From the NCBI GenBank assembly GCA_023390705.1, contig JAEWCI010000449.1, positions 1-6,805 on the forward strand: a stretch of DNA of 6,805 nucleotides, written 5' to 3'. The position numbers and the translations under genes are program-made. Within the stretch, counting starts at the first letter, position 1, and each line of letters begins with the position of its first letter. This document shows, one piece after another, positions 1 through 6,429 of this stretch. This DNA is from Pseudomonadota bacterium. GTDB lineage: Bacteria; Pseudomonadota; Alphaproteobacteria; Acetobacterales; Acetobacteraceae. A model generated the notes under the pieces. That model did not search any database. It was not told the origin of the DNA and worked only from the letters and a program-made list of their open reading frames with translations.

Positions 1-131
1 CCGGCCGGGGGGGGGGAGGGCCGCTTGGCCCGTGGCGGTGGATGGGTCGGCAGGAATACCGGCCATCGGGCGCGTTGCGACGGCGGCGCGCCCGTGCCAC
101 GGATGGCGAAACCAAACACCGGGGGAAACCC
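1..131. other. Left-edge non-coding leader, G-rich
   Basis: This is the stretch before the first gene. It holds a run of ten G at 7-16 and a small perfect inverted repeat, GGGCC at 18-22 and GGCCC at 27-31, around a 4-nt loop. Frames run open through it in all three + directions, as expected at this G+C content, so open frames here are not evidence of coding. I see no convincing promoter. The end or start of an upstream gene may lie just outside the window. Confidence 0.4.
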
Positions 132-1088
132 ATGCGCCGCCGCCCCTTCCTCGCCGCCGCCCTGGCGCTGCCCGGCCTGGCCCTGCCCGCGCGGGCGCAG
201 GCGCGGCCGCTTCGCATCGTCGCCCCCTTCACCCCGGGCGGCGGCACCGACACCACGGCGCGCGTCCTGGCACCGGCGATGAGCGAGTTCCTCGGCCAGC
301 CGATCCTCGTGGAGAACCGCCCGGGCGGCAGCGGCTCGATCGGCGCCGCGGCGGTGGCGGAATCCCCGCCGGATGGCCACACGCTGATGGTGGACGCGCT
401 GAACCATGCGGTGAACCCGCATATCCTGAAGGCGCTGCGCTTCGACTACGCCACCGCCTTCACGCCGGTCAGCCAGCTTACGATCCTCCCGCAGATCTTC
501 GCCGTGCCGCCGAACCTGCCGGTGAACAGCATGGCGGCGTTCATCGCCTGGGCGCGGGCGCGGCCGGGGCAGCTTTCCTTCGGCTCTTCCGGCAATGCCA
601 CCGGCGCGCATCTGGCGGGCGTGATGTTCCTGCGCGAAACCGGGCTCGACATCACGCATGTGCCCTATCGCGGCGGCTCCGCCGTGCTGCCGGACCTCAT
701 CGCCGGCAATGTGGTCTTCGCCTGGGCGACGGTGAACTCGGCCACCGGCCTGGTGCGCGAGGGCAGGCTGAAGGCGCTGGCCGTCACCTCGGAACAGCGG
801 GTGCCGTCCCTGCCCGAAGTGCCGACGGTGGCGGAGGCCGGCATCCCGGCCCTGGCGCTCAATGAATGGAACATCCTGACGGCGCCGGCCGCCACCCCGC
901 GCGAGGCCCTGGAACGGGTACATGCCGCGGTGCGCCATGCCCTGGCGCAGCCGGCGGTGCAGCAGCGCTTCGCGCAGATCGGCGCCATCACCGTGGGCAG
1001 CGCACCGGAGGATGCCGCGCGCTTCGTCGCGGCGCAGCGCGAGACGCTGGGCGCGCTGGTGCGCGCCGCCAACATCACCATCGAATAG
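132..1088 (+). CDS. Tripartite tricarboxylate transporter (Bug family) solute-binding protein
   Basis: A 318-residue periplasmic binding protein that captures a small, usually carboxylated, ligand for a TTT-type transporter. The start at the ATG in 132-134 gives a clean signal peptide: an Arg-rich N-end, a hydrophobic core at residues 6-19 and a likely cleavage after ALPARA (residue 22). RRPFL at residues 3-7 resembles a Tat motif. A purine-rich GGGGGA lies 5 nt upstream. Family signatures appear in order: PFTPGGGTD (32-40), ENRPGGSGSIG (61-71), GSSGNATGAH (151-160), HVPYRGG (176-182), GRLKALAVTS (211-220) and LPEVPTVAEAG (227-237). The length is normal for Bug proteins. No TctA/TctB membrane subunits are in the window, as is usual for these often orphan genes. 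It precedes an SMP-30 hydrolase by 8 bp and is probably co-transcribed with it and hmgA. The ligand cannot be read from the sequence; an aromatic or organic acid is inferred from context. Confidence 0.93.
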   Translation: MRRRPFLAAALALPGLALPARAQARPLRIVAPFTPGGGTDTTARVLAPAMSEFLGQPILVENRPGGSGSIGAAAVAESPPDGHTLMVDALNHAVNPHILKALRFDYATAFTPVSQLTILPQIFAVPPNLPVNSMAAFIAWARARPGQLSFGSSGNATGAHLAGVMFLRETGLDITHVPYRGGSAVLPDLIAGNVVFAWATVNSATGLVREGRLKALAVTSEQRVPSLPEVPTVAEAGIPALALNEWNILTAPAATPREALERVHAAVRHALAQPAVQQRFAQIGAITVGSAPEDAARFVAAQRETLGALVRAANITIE

Positions 1089-1096
1089 GTCCTGCG

Positions 1097-2011
1097 ATGT
1101 TTGCCGCCCCGCCCGAACTGCCTTGCCGCGTGCGCTTCGAGATCCCCGGGGCGCACCGCGCCGCCGGCCGCCATTCCGACTGGTTCTTCGGCAAGGACGA
1201 CCAGCGCGCGCATTCTTTCCTGGAGGGCCCGGCGGTGGACCGCGATGGCCATCTCTGGGTGACGGACATTCCCTTCGGCCGGCTGTTCCGCATCTCGCCG
1301 GAAGGCGAGTGGCATCTCGCGCTGGAATATGACGGCGAACCGAATGGGCTGGCGATCCACCGCGACGGCCGCGTCTTCATCGCCGACCACAAGCGTGGCC
1401 TGCTGGTGCACGACCCGCGCAGCGGCAGCCTGGAGATCGTGCTCGGCCGGCTGCGGCGGGAGGGCTTCAAGGGGCTGAACGACCTGACCTTCGCCCGCAA
1501 TGGCGACCTCTACTTCACCGACCAGGGCCAGACTGGGCTGCAGGATGCCAGCGGCCGGCTGTACCGGCTGCGCGCCACCGATGGCCAGGTGGATTGCCTG
1601 CTGGACAATGTGCCGAGCCCGAACGGGCTGGTGCTGACGCCGGACGAACGCCACCTGCTGCTGGCCGTGACCCGGGCCAACCAGGTCTGGCGCCTGCCGC
1701 TGCACCAGGACGGCACCACCAGCAAGGTCGCGGCCTTCATCCAGCTTTCCGGCGGGCTGGCCGGGCCGGACGGCATGGCCATGGCGGCGGATGGCTCGCT
1801 TGCCGTGGCGCATTGCGGGCTGGGCACGGTCTGGGTCTTCTCCCGCCTGGGTGAGCCGATCTTCCGCATCCGCTCCCCGCATGGGCTTTCCACCACCAAT
1901 TGCTGCTTCGACGGCAACCGGCTGCTGATCACCGAATCCGACAGCGGCTGCGTGCTGGAAGCCGAACTGCCCGTGGCCGGGGCGGTGCTGCATTCCCATA
2001 TGACGGGGTGA
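1097..2011 (+). CDS. SMP-30/gluconolactonase/LRE family hydrolase
   Basis: A 304-residue six-bladed beta-propeller of the SMP-30/gluconolactonase family, whose known members are metal-dependent lactonases or esterases. Comparison with the family's known metal site points to Glu43 (FLEGP), Asn128 (LNDL), Asn176 (SPNGLV) and Asp225 (GPDGMA) as the divalent-metal ligands and catalytic acid, so the site looks complete. Propeller-type repeats recur, for example DGHLWVTD (50-57), DGRVFIAD (90-97), NGDLYFTD (135-142) and DGSLAVAH (232-239). There is no signal peptide, so it is likely cytoplasmic. The ATG at 1097 is chosen because the protein begins to look family-like there. The reading frame is open farther upstream, but that part overlaps the binding-protein gene and has shadow composition. 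A weak AGG sits about 7 nt before the start. It lies 8 bp after the binding protein and 19 bp before hmgA, which suggests one operon. The substrate is unknown; a sugar or aromatic lactone is possible. Confidence 0.9.
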   Translation: MFAAPPELPCRVRFEIPGAHRAAGRHSDWFFGKDDQRAHSFLEGPAVDRDGHLWVTDIPFGRLFRISPEGEWHLALEYDGEPNGLAIHRDGRVFIADHKRGLLVHDPRSGSLEIVLGRLRREGFKGLNDLTFARNGDLYFTDQGQTGLQDASGRLYRLRATDGQVDCLLDNVPSPNGLVLTPDERHLLLAVTRANQVWRLPLHQDGTTSKVAAFIQLSGGLAGPDGMAMAADGSLAVAHCGLGTVWVFSRLGEPIFRIRSPHGLSTTNCCFDGNRLLITESDSGCVLEAELPVAGAVLHSHMTG

Positions 2012-2015
2012 ACCG

Positions 2016-2022
2016 AAGGAGG
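2016..2022 (+). promoter_or_regulatory. Strong Shine-Dalgarno for hmgA
   Basis: AAGGAGG lies 8 nt before the hmgA ATG and matches the anti-Shine-Dalgarno consensus fully. It is much stronger than the sites before the two upstream genes of this run, so hmgA may be the best translated cistron. It also fixes the hmgA start at 2031. Confidence 0.8.
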
Positions 2023-2030
2023 GCCGCGCG

Positions 2031-3344
2031 ATGACCGGAACGCCCGTCTATCTCTCCGGCTTCGGCAACAGCTTCGAGACGGAGGCGCTGCCGGGTGCCC
2101 TGCCGGTGGGGCGGAACAGCCCGCAGAAATGCGCCTACGGGCTCTATGCGGAACAGCTCAGCGGCTCCCCCTTCACCGCACCGCGCGAGAGCAACCGGCG
2201 AAGCTGGCTGTACCGCATCCGGCCCACGGTGCGGCACATCGGCCGCTTCGCGCGGGACGATGCGGCCGCGCCGCTGTGGCGCACCGCGCCCTGCACGGAA
2301 GCCGAATTGCCGATCCAGCCGCTGCGCTGGGACCCGGTGCCGCTGCCCGCCGAGCGCCTCTCGGTCATCGAGGGCATGCGGACCATCACCACCGCGGGCG
2401 ATGCGGCGACGCAGACCGGCATGGCCGCGCATCTCTTCTTCGCCGCCCGCAGCATGCGTGACGAGGCGTTCTGGAATGCCGATGGCGAGATGCTGTTCCT
2501 GCCGCAGCAGGGCGCGGTGCGCTTCGTCACCGAATTCGGCGTGATCGAGGCGGCGCCCGCCGAGATCGTGGTCATCCCGCGCGGCGTGAAATTCCGCGTC
2601 GAACTGCAGGGCGAACAGCCGGCGCGCGGCTATGCCTGCGAGAATTACGGCGCCGCCCTGACGCTGCCGGAGCGCGGCCCGATCGGCGCCAATTGCCTGG
2701 CCAACCAGCGCGACTTCCTCACCCCCGTCGCGGCCTATGAAGACCGCGAGGCGCCGACCACGGTGCTGGTGAAATGGGGCGGCGCGCTGTGGCGGACGGA
2801 GATCGGCCATTCACCGCTGGATGTGGTGGCCTGGCACGGCAATTATGCGCCCTACAAGTATGATCTTCGCCGCTTCTCGCCGGTCGGTCCGCTGCTCTTC
2901 GACCATGCCGACCCTTCCATCTTCACCACCCTGACGGCGCCGAGCGAGACGCCGGGCACCGCCAACCTGGATTTCGTCATCTTCCCCGAACGCTGGATGG
3001 TGGCGGAGGACACCTTCCGCCCGCCCTGGTACCACATGAACCTGATGAGCGAGTTCATGGGGCTGATCCATGGCCAGTACGACGCCAAGCCACAGGGCTT
3101 CGTTCCCGGCGGCTTCAGCCTGCACAACTCCATGCTGCCGCACGGCCCGGATGCCGCAGCCTTCGAGGCGGCTTCCAACGCCGTGCTGCGGCCGCACAAG
3201 CTGGAAGGCACCCTGGCCTTCATGTTCGAGACGCGTTTCCCGCAGCGCGTCACCGCCTACGCCGCCACGCTGCCCCAGTTGCAGGCGGATTACCTGGATT
3301 GCTGGGCCGGGCTGCGAAGGCATTTCGACGCGGCCCGGCCATAG
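2031..3344 (+). CDS. hmgA: Homogentisate 1,2-dioxygenase
   Basis: A 437-residue Fe(II) ring-cleaving dioxygenase that converts homogentisate and O2 to maleylacetoacetate, the central step of tyrosine and phenylalanine breakdown. The length matches the family (human HGD is 445). The iron ligands of the human enzyme are present at the same residue numbers: His335 (PPWYH), Glu341 (SEF) and His371 (LPHGPD). The active-site acid/base His292 lies in DHADPSIF. The N-terminal signature LSGFGNSFETEALPGALPVG (8-27) and the WHGNYAPYKYDL block (268-279) are typical. The start is supported by a strong ribosome site 8 nt upstream. It is the third gene of the + run and the last before a convergent gene, whose stop lies only 7 bp away. 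Fumarylacetoacetase (fahA/hmgB) and maleylacetoacetate isomerase (maiA/hmgC), often adjacent in other bacteria, are not downstream here and must lie elsewhere. I see no truncation or missing key residue. Confidence 0.98.
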   Translation: MTGTPVYLSGFGNSFETEALPGALPVGRNSPQKCAYGLYAEQLSGSPFTAPRESNRRSWLYRIRPTVRHIGRFARDDAAAPLWRTAPCTEAELPIQPLRWDPVPLPAERLSVIEGMRTITTAGDAATQTGMAAHLFFAARSMRDEAFWNADGEMLFLPQQGAVRFVTEFGVIEAAPAEIVVIPRGVKFRVELQGEQPARGYACENYGAALTLPERGPIGANCLANQRDFLTPVAAYEDREAPTTVLVKWGGALWRTEIGHSPLDVVAWHGNYAPYKYDLRRFSPVGPLLFDHADPSIFTTLTAPSETPGTANLDFVIFPERWMVAEDTFRPPWYHMNLMSEFMGLIHGQYDAKPQGFVPGGFSLHNSMLPHGPDAAAFEAASNAVLRPHKLEGTLAFMFETRFPQRVTAYAATLPQLQADYLDCWAGLRRHFDAARP

Positions 3345-3350
3345 CGGGCC
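3332..3350. terminator. Possible bidirectional hairpin between convergent genes
   Basis: GGCCCG (3332-3337) and CGGGCC (3345-3350) form a perfect 6-bp G+C stem around a 7-nt loop that contains the hmgA stop codon. It sits exactly where two convergent transcripts meet, one base beyond the stop of the - strand gene. No T-run follows on either strand, so it is not a classical intrinsic terminator. At this G+C content such a stem can arise by chance. Confidence 0.25.
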
Positions 3351-3351
3351 T

Positions 3352-3915
3352 TCACGGAGGCAGCCAGCCTGCCGCGCCGATATGCGCGCCGATGGCCTGC
3401 GCCACCTCGGCCGAAGGCCTGCCTTCAGCCCGCAATCGGGCCCGCAGCGCCGTCAGTTCCGCCGCGCGGTCCGCCCATTCGGGGCCGAAGCGTGCTTCCA
3501 GCCAGGCCCGCAGCGCCGCCGCCAGCCCAGGCGCCCCGCCGCCGGTGGAGACGGTCAGCAGCAGATCGCCGCGCCGCACCCGCGCGGGCACATGCGCGTC
3601 GCAGAGTGGCGGCACATCCTCCACATTCACCAGCACCCGGTGCTTCCGTGCCCAGCCGGCCAGGGTTTCGGCCTCTGGCGCAGGCAGCCCGGCGACGAGG
3701 AGCAGGCGCAGCGCCGCGACCTCTGCTTCCGTGGGCAGCCGCGCCGTCAGGCGCGCACCGGCGGCCTCGCGCAGGGCAGGGGAGGGGGAAGGGGCGTAGC
3801 AGTGCCATTCGCGCGCGCCACTTTCCTCCAACAGCGCCAGCCGCTTCAGCGTAGCCGGGCCGTCTCCGACCAGGGCGACCGGCCAGGCGGCTATGTCAAG
3901 CATCAGCGGCAGCAA
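3352..3915 (-). CDS. cysG: Precorrin-2 dehydrogenase / sirohydrochlorin ferrochelatase (Met8/CysG N-terminal type)
   Basis: A 187-residue protein matching only the N-terminal half of CysG. This part oxidises precorrin-2 with NAD+ and inserts iron to give siroheme. A dinucleotide-binding loop VGDGPATLKRLALL (16-29) follows the first strand, with SGA (32-34) ending the helix. The segment VNVEDVP (96-102) aligns with the CysG NVVDAP segment, so Asp100 is the likely catalytic Asp. TVSTGGGAPGLA (121-132) corresponds to the CysG VSSGG...P..A segment that precedes the helical domain. The C-terminal methyltransferase half of CysG is absent; a separate cobA lies at the right edge. The start chosen is a TTG at 3915, 3 nt after the DUF934 stop, with GAGG 11 nt upstream and an N-terminus (MLPL...) that resembles relatives as I recall them. 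An in-frame ATG at 3903 (four codons later) is the alternative. It is the last gene of the reductase operon. The symbol refers to the CysG N-terminal domain only. Confidence 0.88.
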   Translation of the reverse strand: MLPLMLDIAAWPVALVGDGPATLKRLALLEESGAREWHCYAPSPSPALREAAGARLTARLPTEAEVAALRLLLVAGLPAPEAETLAGWARKHRVLVNVEDVPPLCDAHVPARVRRGDLLLTVSTGGGAPGLAAALRAWLEARFGPEWADRAAELTALRARLRAEGRPSAEVAQAIGAHIGAAGWLPP

Positions 3916-3918
3916 GGT

Positions 3919-4416
3919 TCAGGCGACCTCCAGCCGCCGGCGCAGCAGGGAGAGCGGCGCATCCCCGGTGAAGCCGGGCTGATAGGCGGTGCAGACGAAG
4001 CGGCGCGCGGCATCCCAGGGGGCGGGGTCGGCGCCTTCCGGCAGCTCCACCGTGCTGACGCCGCAGCGCAGCAGCATGGCGTAGTGGTCCGGGATGACAT
4101 GGCCGGTGGCGCGGATCTCACCGCGGAAGCCATGATGCTCGCGCAGGGCGCGCGCCTGGGTGAAGGCGCGGCCGTCGCGGGGGCCTGGAAGGCGCAACGC
4201 CACCAGCGCCAGCCAGGGCAGCCAGGGCGCGACCGCATCCGCCGAGACATCCGGCGGCAGCACCACGCCGACCGGCAGGTTGCGGCCCGCAAGCGCCGCC
4301 GCTTCGCGCTGCAGCCGGCCGAGGGACAGCAGCGCCGGGGCGTCCGGCAGCGCCTCGTCATCACCCACGCCGACGAAGCTGTCGGCGACCAGACGGCCAT
4401 TCTCAAGCAGCGGCAT
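3919..4416 (-). CDS. DUF934 family protein, sulfite/nitrite reductase-associated
   Basis: A 165-residue protein of the DUF934 family, which occurs almost only beside siroheme sulfite reductase genes and has no established biochemical role. The diagnostic core spans residues 76-125: LPGPRDGRAF, then QARALREHHGFRGEIRATGH, then HYAMLLRCGVSTVEL. It includes the RCG motif, with Cys118. No transmembrane segment or signal peptide is visible. The start at the ATG in 4414-4416 is fixed by an AAGGAGG site (4423-4429) 6 nt upstream, inside the end of the reductase gene. The two genes overlap by 14 bp, a strong sign of translational coupling. A longer open frame reaches 4479, but that part is shadow of the reductase. 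The family is often annotated as an oxidoreductase; a role in electron delivery to, or maturation of, the reductase is inferred from synteny only. Confidence 0.88.
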   Translation of the reverse strand: MPLLENGRLVADSFVGVGDDEALPDAPALLSLGRLQREAAALAGRNLPVGVVLPPDVSADAVAPWLPWLALVALRLPGPRDGRAFTQARALREHHGFRGEIRATGHVIPDHYAMLLRCGVSTVELPEGADPAPWDAARRFVCTAYQPGFTGDAPLSLLRRRLEVA

Positions 4417-6094
4417 AGAGGGCCTCCTTGAACGGCGCGGGGCCGAGGCGGCGATAAGTGTCCAGGAAGCGCTCGCCATTCGCGCGGTGTTCGAGATAGA
4501 CGCGGATCAGCGTTTCCACCGCATCCACGATGCCGTCATAGGAGAAGGCGGGGCCGATCAGCTCGCCGATCGCGGCGTCATTGCCCGCCGAGCCGCCGAG
4601 CGTGACCTGGTAGACTTCCTCGCCACGCTTATCCACGCCGAGAATGCCGATATGACCGACATGGTGATGGCCGCACGCATTGATGCAGCCGGAGATGTTC
4701 ACGAACAGCTCGCCGATCTCATGCTGCCGCTCCAGGCTGGCGAAGCGTTCGGAGATGCGCTGCGCCACGGGAATGCTGCGGGCGGTGGCGAGCGCGCAGT
4801 AGTCCATGCCCGGGCAGGAGATGATGTCGGTGATCAGGCCGATATTGGGCGTCGCCAGCCCGGCGGCCTTCAGCCCTTGCCACAACGCATGCAGGTCTTC
4901 CTGCCGGACATGCGGCAGCACGAGGTTCTGCACATGGCTGACGCGGATCTCGCCGAAGCTGAAGCGCTCGGCCAGCGCGGCGATGGCTTCCATCTGCTCG
5001 GCGCTGGCATCGCCCGGGATGCCGCCGATCGGCTTGAGCGAGATGACGACGGAGGTGTAGCCCGGCATGCGGTGCGGATGGGTGGACTGCTTCGCCCAGG
5101 CGGCGAATTCCGAATGCTGCCGCAGGGCGCCGGCCAGTTCGGGCGGGTCCTTTTCCAGCCGGGCGAAGGGCGGCGGGGCGAAATGCGCGGCGATGGCGGC
5201 GACGATCTCCGGCTCCAGCCGGAAGCGGTCGCGCGGCAGGCGTTCGAATTCGCGCTCCACCCGGGTGCGGAATTCGTCGCCCAGCTCGCGCATGATGATC
5301 TTGATGCGCGCCTTGTGGATATTGTCGCGATGGCCGATCGCGTTGTAGGTCCGCAGCACGGCTTCGAGATAGGCGATGAGGTCGGCTTCCGGCACGAAGT
5401 CACGCAGCTTCCTCGCCAGGATCGGCGTGCGCCCCAGCCCGCCGCCGGCATGGACCTCGAAGCCGATCCCGCCGGCCTCGTCGCGCTTCGCCAGCAGGCC
5501 GATGTCGTGCACCTGAATGGCGGCGCGGTCTTTCGGGCTGCCGGTGATGGCGATCTTGAACTTGCGCGGCAGGAAGCTGAATTCCGGGTGCAGCGTGGAC
5601 CACTGCCGCAGGATCTCGGCATGGATGCGTGGGTCCACCACCTCGTCCGCCGCGGCGCCGGCGAATTCGTCCGTGGTGACGTTGCGCACGCAATTGCCGC
5701 TGGTCTGGATGGCGTGCATGTCCACCGCCGCCAGGGCTTCCAGCATGTCCCCCACATCCTCCAGCTTCGCCCAGTTGAACTGGATGTTCTGGCGGGTGGT
5801 GAAATGGCCGAAGCCGCGGTCCCAGCGCCGGGCGATCATCGCCAACTGACGCAGTTGCGCGCTGTTCAGCACGCCATAGGGGATGGCGATGCGCAGCATA
5901 TAGGCGTGAAGCTGCAAATAGAGCCCGTTCATCAGCCGCAGCGGCTTGAACTCGTCCTCGGTCAGCTCGCCGGCCAGGCGACGGGCGATCTGGCTGCGGA
6001 ACTGGGCGATGCGCTGGCGCAGGAAATCCTGGTCCACCGCGTCGTAGCGGTAGGTCCGGGCATGCGGCGGGAAGGCGGGGGCGAACTGGTCCAT
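4403..6094 (-). CDS. cysI: Siroheme [4Fe-4S] nitrite/sulfite reductase, single-chain
   Basis: A 563-residue siroheme-dependent reductase that catalyses the six-electron reduction of sulfite to sulfide, or of nitrite to ammonium, in the cytoplasm. The four cysteines that bind the cluster and the siroheme iron are in place: Cys427 and Cys433 (SCPGMDYC) and Cys470 and Cys474 (SGCINACG). Siroheme/anion-site basic residues are seen in FTTRQNIQF (98-106) and GNCVRNV (133-139), with a likely lysine pair in PRKFKIAI (176-183). Two pseudo-repeats typical of the family are recognisable. Tyr59 (NGLY) and Cys135 (GNC) stand where the ferredoxin-type NirA enzyme has its Tyr-Cys cross-link; E. coli CysI lacks that Cys. 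No flavoprotein (CysJ) is nearby, so ferredoxin is the inferred donor. The ATG at 6092-6094 has GAGG 9 nt upstream overlapping the stop of the preceding gene. The open frame farther upstream overlaps that gene and is rejected. The operon partners DUF2849 and DUF934 favour sulfite as substrate. Confidence 0.93.
   Translation of the reverse strand: MDQFAPAFPPHARTYRYDAVDQDFLRQRIAQFRSQIARRLAGELTEDEFKPLRLMNGLYLQLHAYMLRIAIPYGVLNSAQLRQLAMIARRWDRGFGHFTTRQNIQFNWAKLEDVGDMLEALAAVDMHAIQTSGNCVRNVTTDEFAGAAADEVVDPRIHAEILRQWSTLHPEFSFLPRKFKIAITGSPKDRAAIQVHDIGLLAKRDEAGGIGFEVHAGGGLGRTPILARKLRDFVPEADLIAYLEAVLRTYNAIGHRDNIHKARIKIIMRELGDEFRTRVEREFERLPRDRFRLEPEIVAAIAAHFAPPPFARLEKDPPELAGALRQHSEFAAWAKQSTHPHRMPGYTSVVISLKPIGGIPGDASAEQMEAIAALAERFSFGEIRVSHVQNLVLPHVRQEDLHALWQGLKAAGLATPNIGLITDIISCPGMDYCALATARSIPVAQRISERFASLERQHEIGELFVNISGCINACGHHHVGHIGILGVDKRGEEVYQVTLGGSAGNDAAIGELIGPAFSYDGIVDAVETLIRVYLEHRANGERFLDTYRRLGPAPFKEALYAAA
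4423..4429 (-). promoter_or_regulatory. Shine-Dalgarno for the DUF934 gene inside the cysI 3' end
   Basis: AAGGAGG read on the - strand lies 6 nt before the DUF934 ATG. The same bases encode part of the reductase C-terminus (around PFKEAL). This decides the DUF934 start and points to coupled translation across the 14-bp overlap. Confidence 0.75.
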
Positions 6095-6105
6095 GGCGCG
6101 CGACC

Positions 6106-6429
6106 TCAGGAAGCCAGGGCCAGCGCGGGCGCGGCCGCCACGCTGGGGCCGGCGATGCGGAGCCTTTCGCGGAATTTGAGTGGCCGCGGCGTGCCGGCTT
6201 GCTGCGACACCTCCACCGCATAGGCGCCGACCACCTCCTGCCGCTGCTCTCCCTGCTTTGCCAGGGCCTGTGCTGCTTCGGTGGTATCGGGAGGGAAGCA
6301 GGCGGCGGCGGCGATGCGCTCGCTCCACTCGCCGGCGGCCGTCAGCCAGACAACCCGGCCATCGCGCAGCCGGTTGGCGGTGAAGACCACCGGATGGGGG
6401 ACCGGCCTGACCTTCGGCTTGCTGCTCAT
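6106..6429 (-). CDS. DUF2849 family small protein, sulfite reductase-associated
   Basis: A 107-residue protein of the DUF2849 family, found mainly in alphaproteobacteria just upstream of cysI-like genes and without a known activity. Recognisable family features are TANRLRDGRVVWLTAAGEWS (17-36), an acidic/Ala-rich helix through the middle and PRPLKFRERLRIAGPSV (81-97) near the end. The tail (98-107) is Ala-rich and looks disordered. There are no membrane segments and one cysteine (Cys44). The ATG at 6427-6429 has AGGA 11 nt upstream. It is the first gene of the - strand operon, and its stop lies 11 bp before the reductase start. Regulation presumably comes from the divergent spacer. A role as a small partner of the reductase is inferred from synteny. 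Confidence 0.85.
   Translation of the reverse strand: MSSKPKVRPVPHPVVFTANRLRDGRVVWLTAAGEWSERIAAAACFPPDTTEAAQALAKQGEQRQEVVGAYAVEVSQQAGTPRPLKFRERLRIAGPSVAAAPALALAS

Noticed and set aside
1..40. G-run and small inverted repeat as a terminator of an upstream gene
   Set aside because: No T-run follows, the stem is only 5 bp and the upstream gene is not visible.
42..131. A 30-residue N-terminal extension of the binding protein from the ATG at 42
   Set aside because: It would bury the signal peptide, is Arg-rich and lacks family similarity; the ATG at 132 gives a normal secreted precursor.
866..1096. Upstream extension of the SMP-30 protein
   Set aside because: It overlaps the end of the binding-protein gene and has shadow composition; family-like sequence starts after the ATG at 1097.
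665..1999. A 444-codon - strand open frame opposite the binding protein and SMP-30 genes
   Set aside because: It crosses two convincing + strand genes, is rich in His/Arg/Ala/Gln shadow composition and matches no family I know.
1929..2810. A 293-codon - strand open frame opposite hmgA
   Set aside because: The peptide is antisense shadow; hmgA on the + strand has all its iron ligands.
3070..4431. A 453-codon + strand open frame spanning the end of hmgA and the Met8-like and DUF934 genes
   Set aside because: It overlaps three well-supported genes in other frames and has no domain signal.
4160..6223. A 687-codon + strand open frame opposite the reductase gene
   Set aside because: It is a shadow of cysI: high G+C suppresses stops on the opposite strand, the peptide has no recognisable domain, and the - strand protein has a full set of catalytic motifs.
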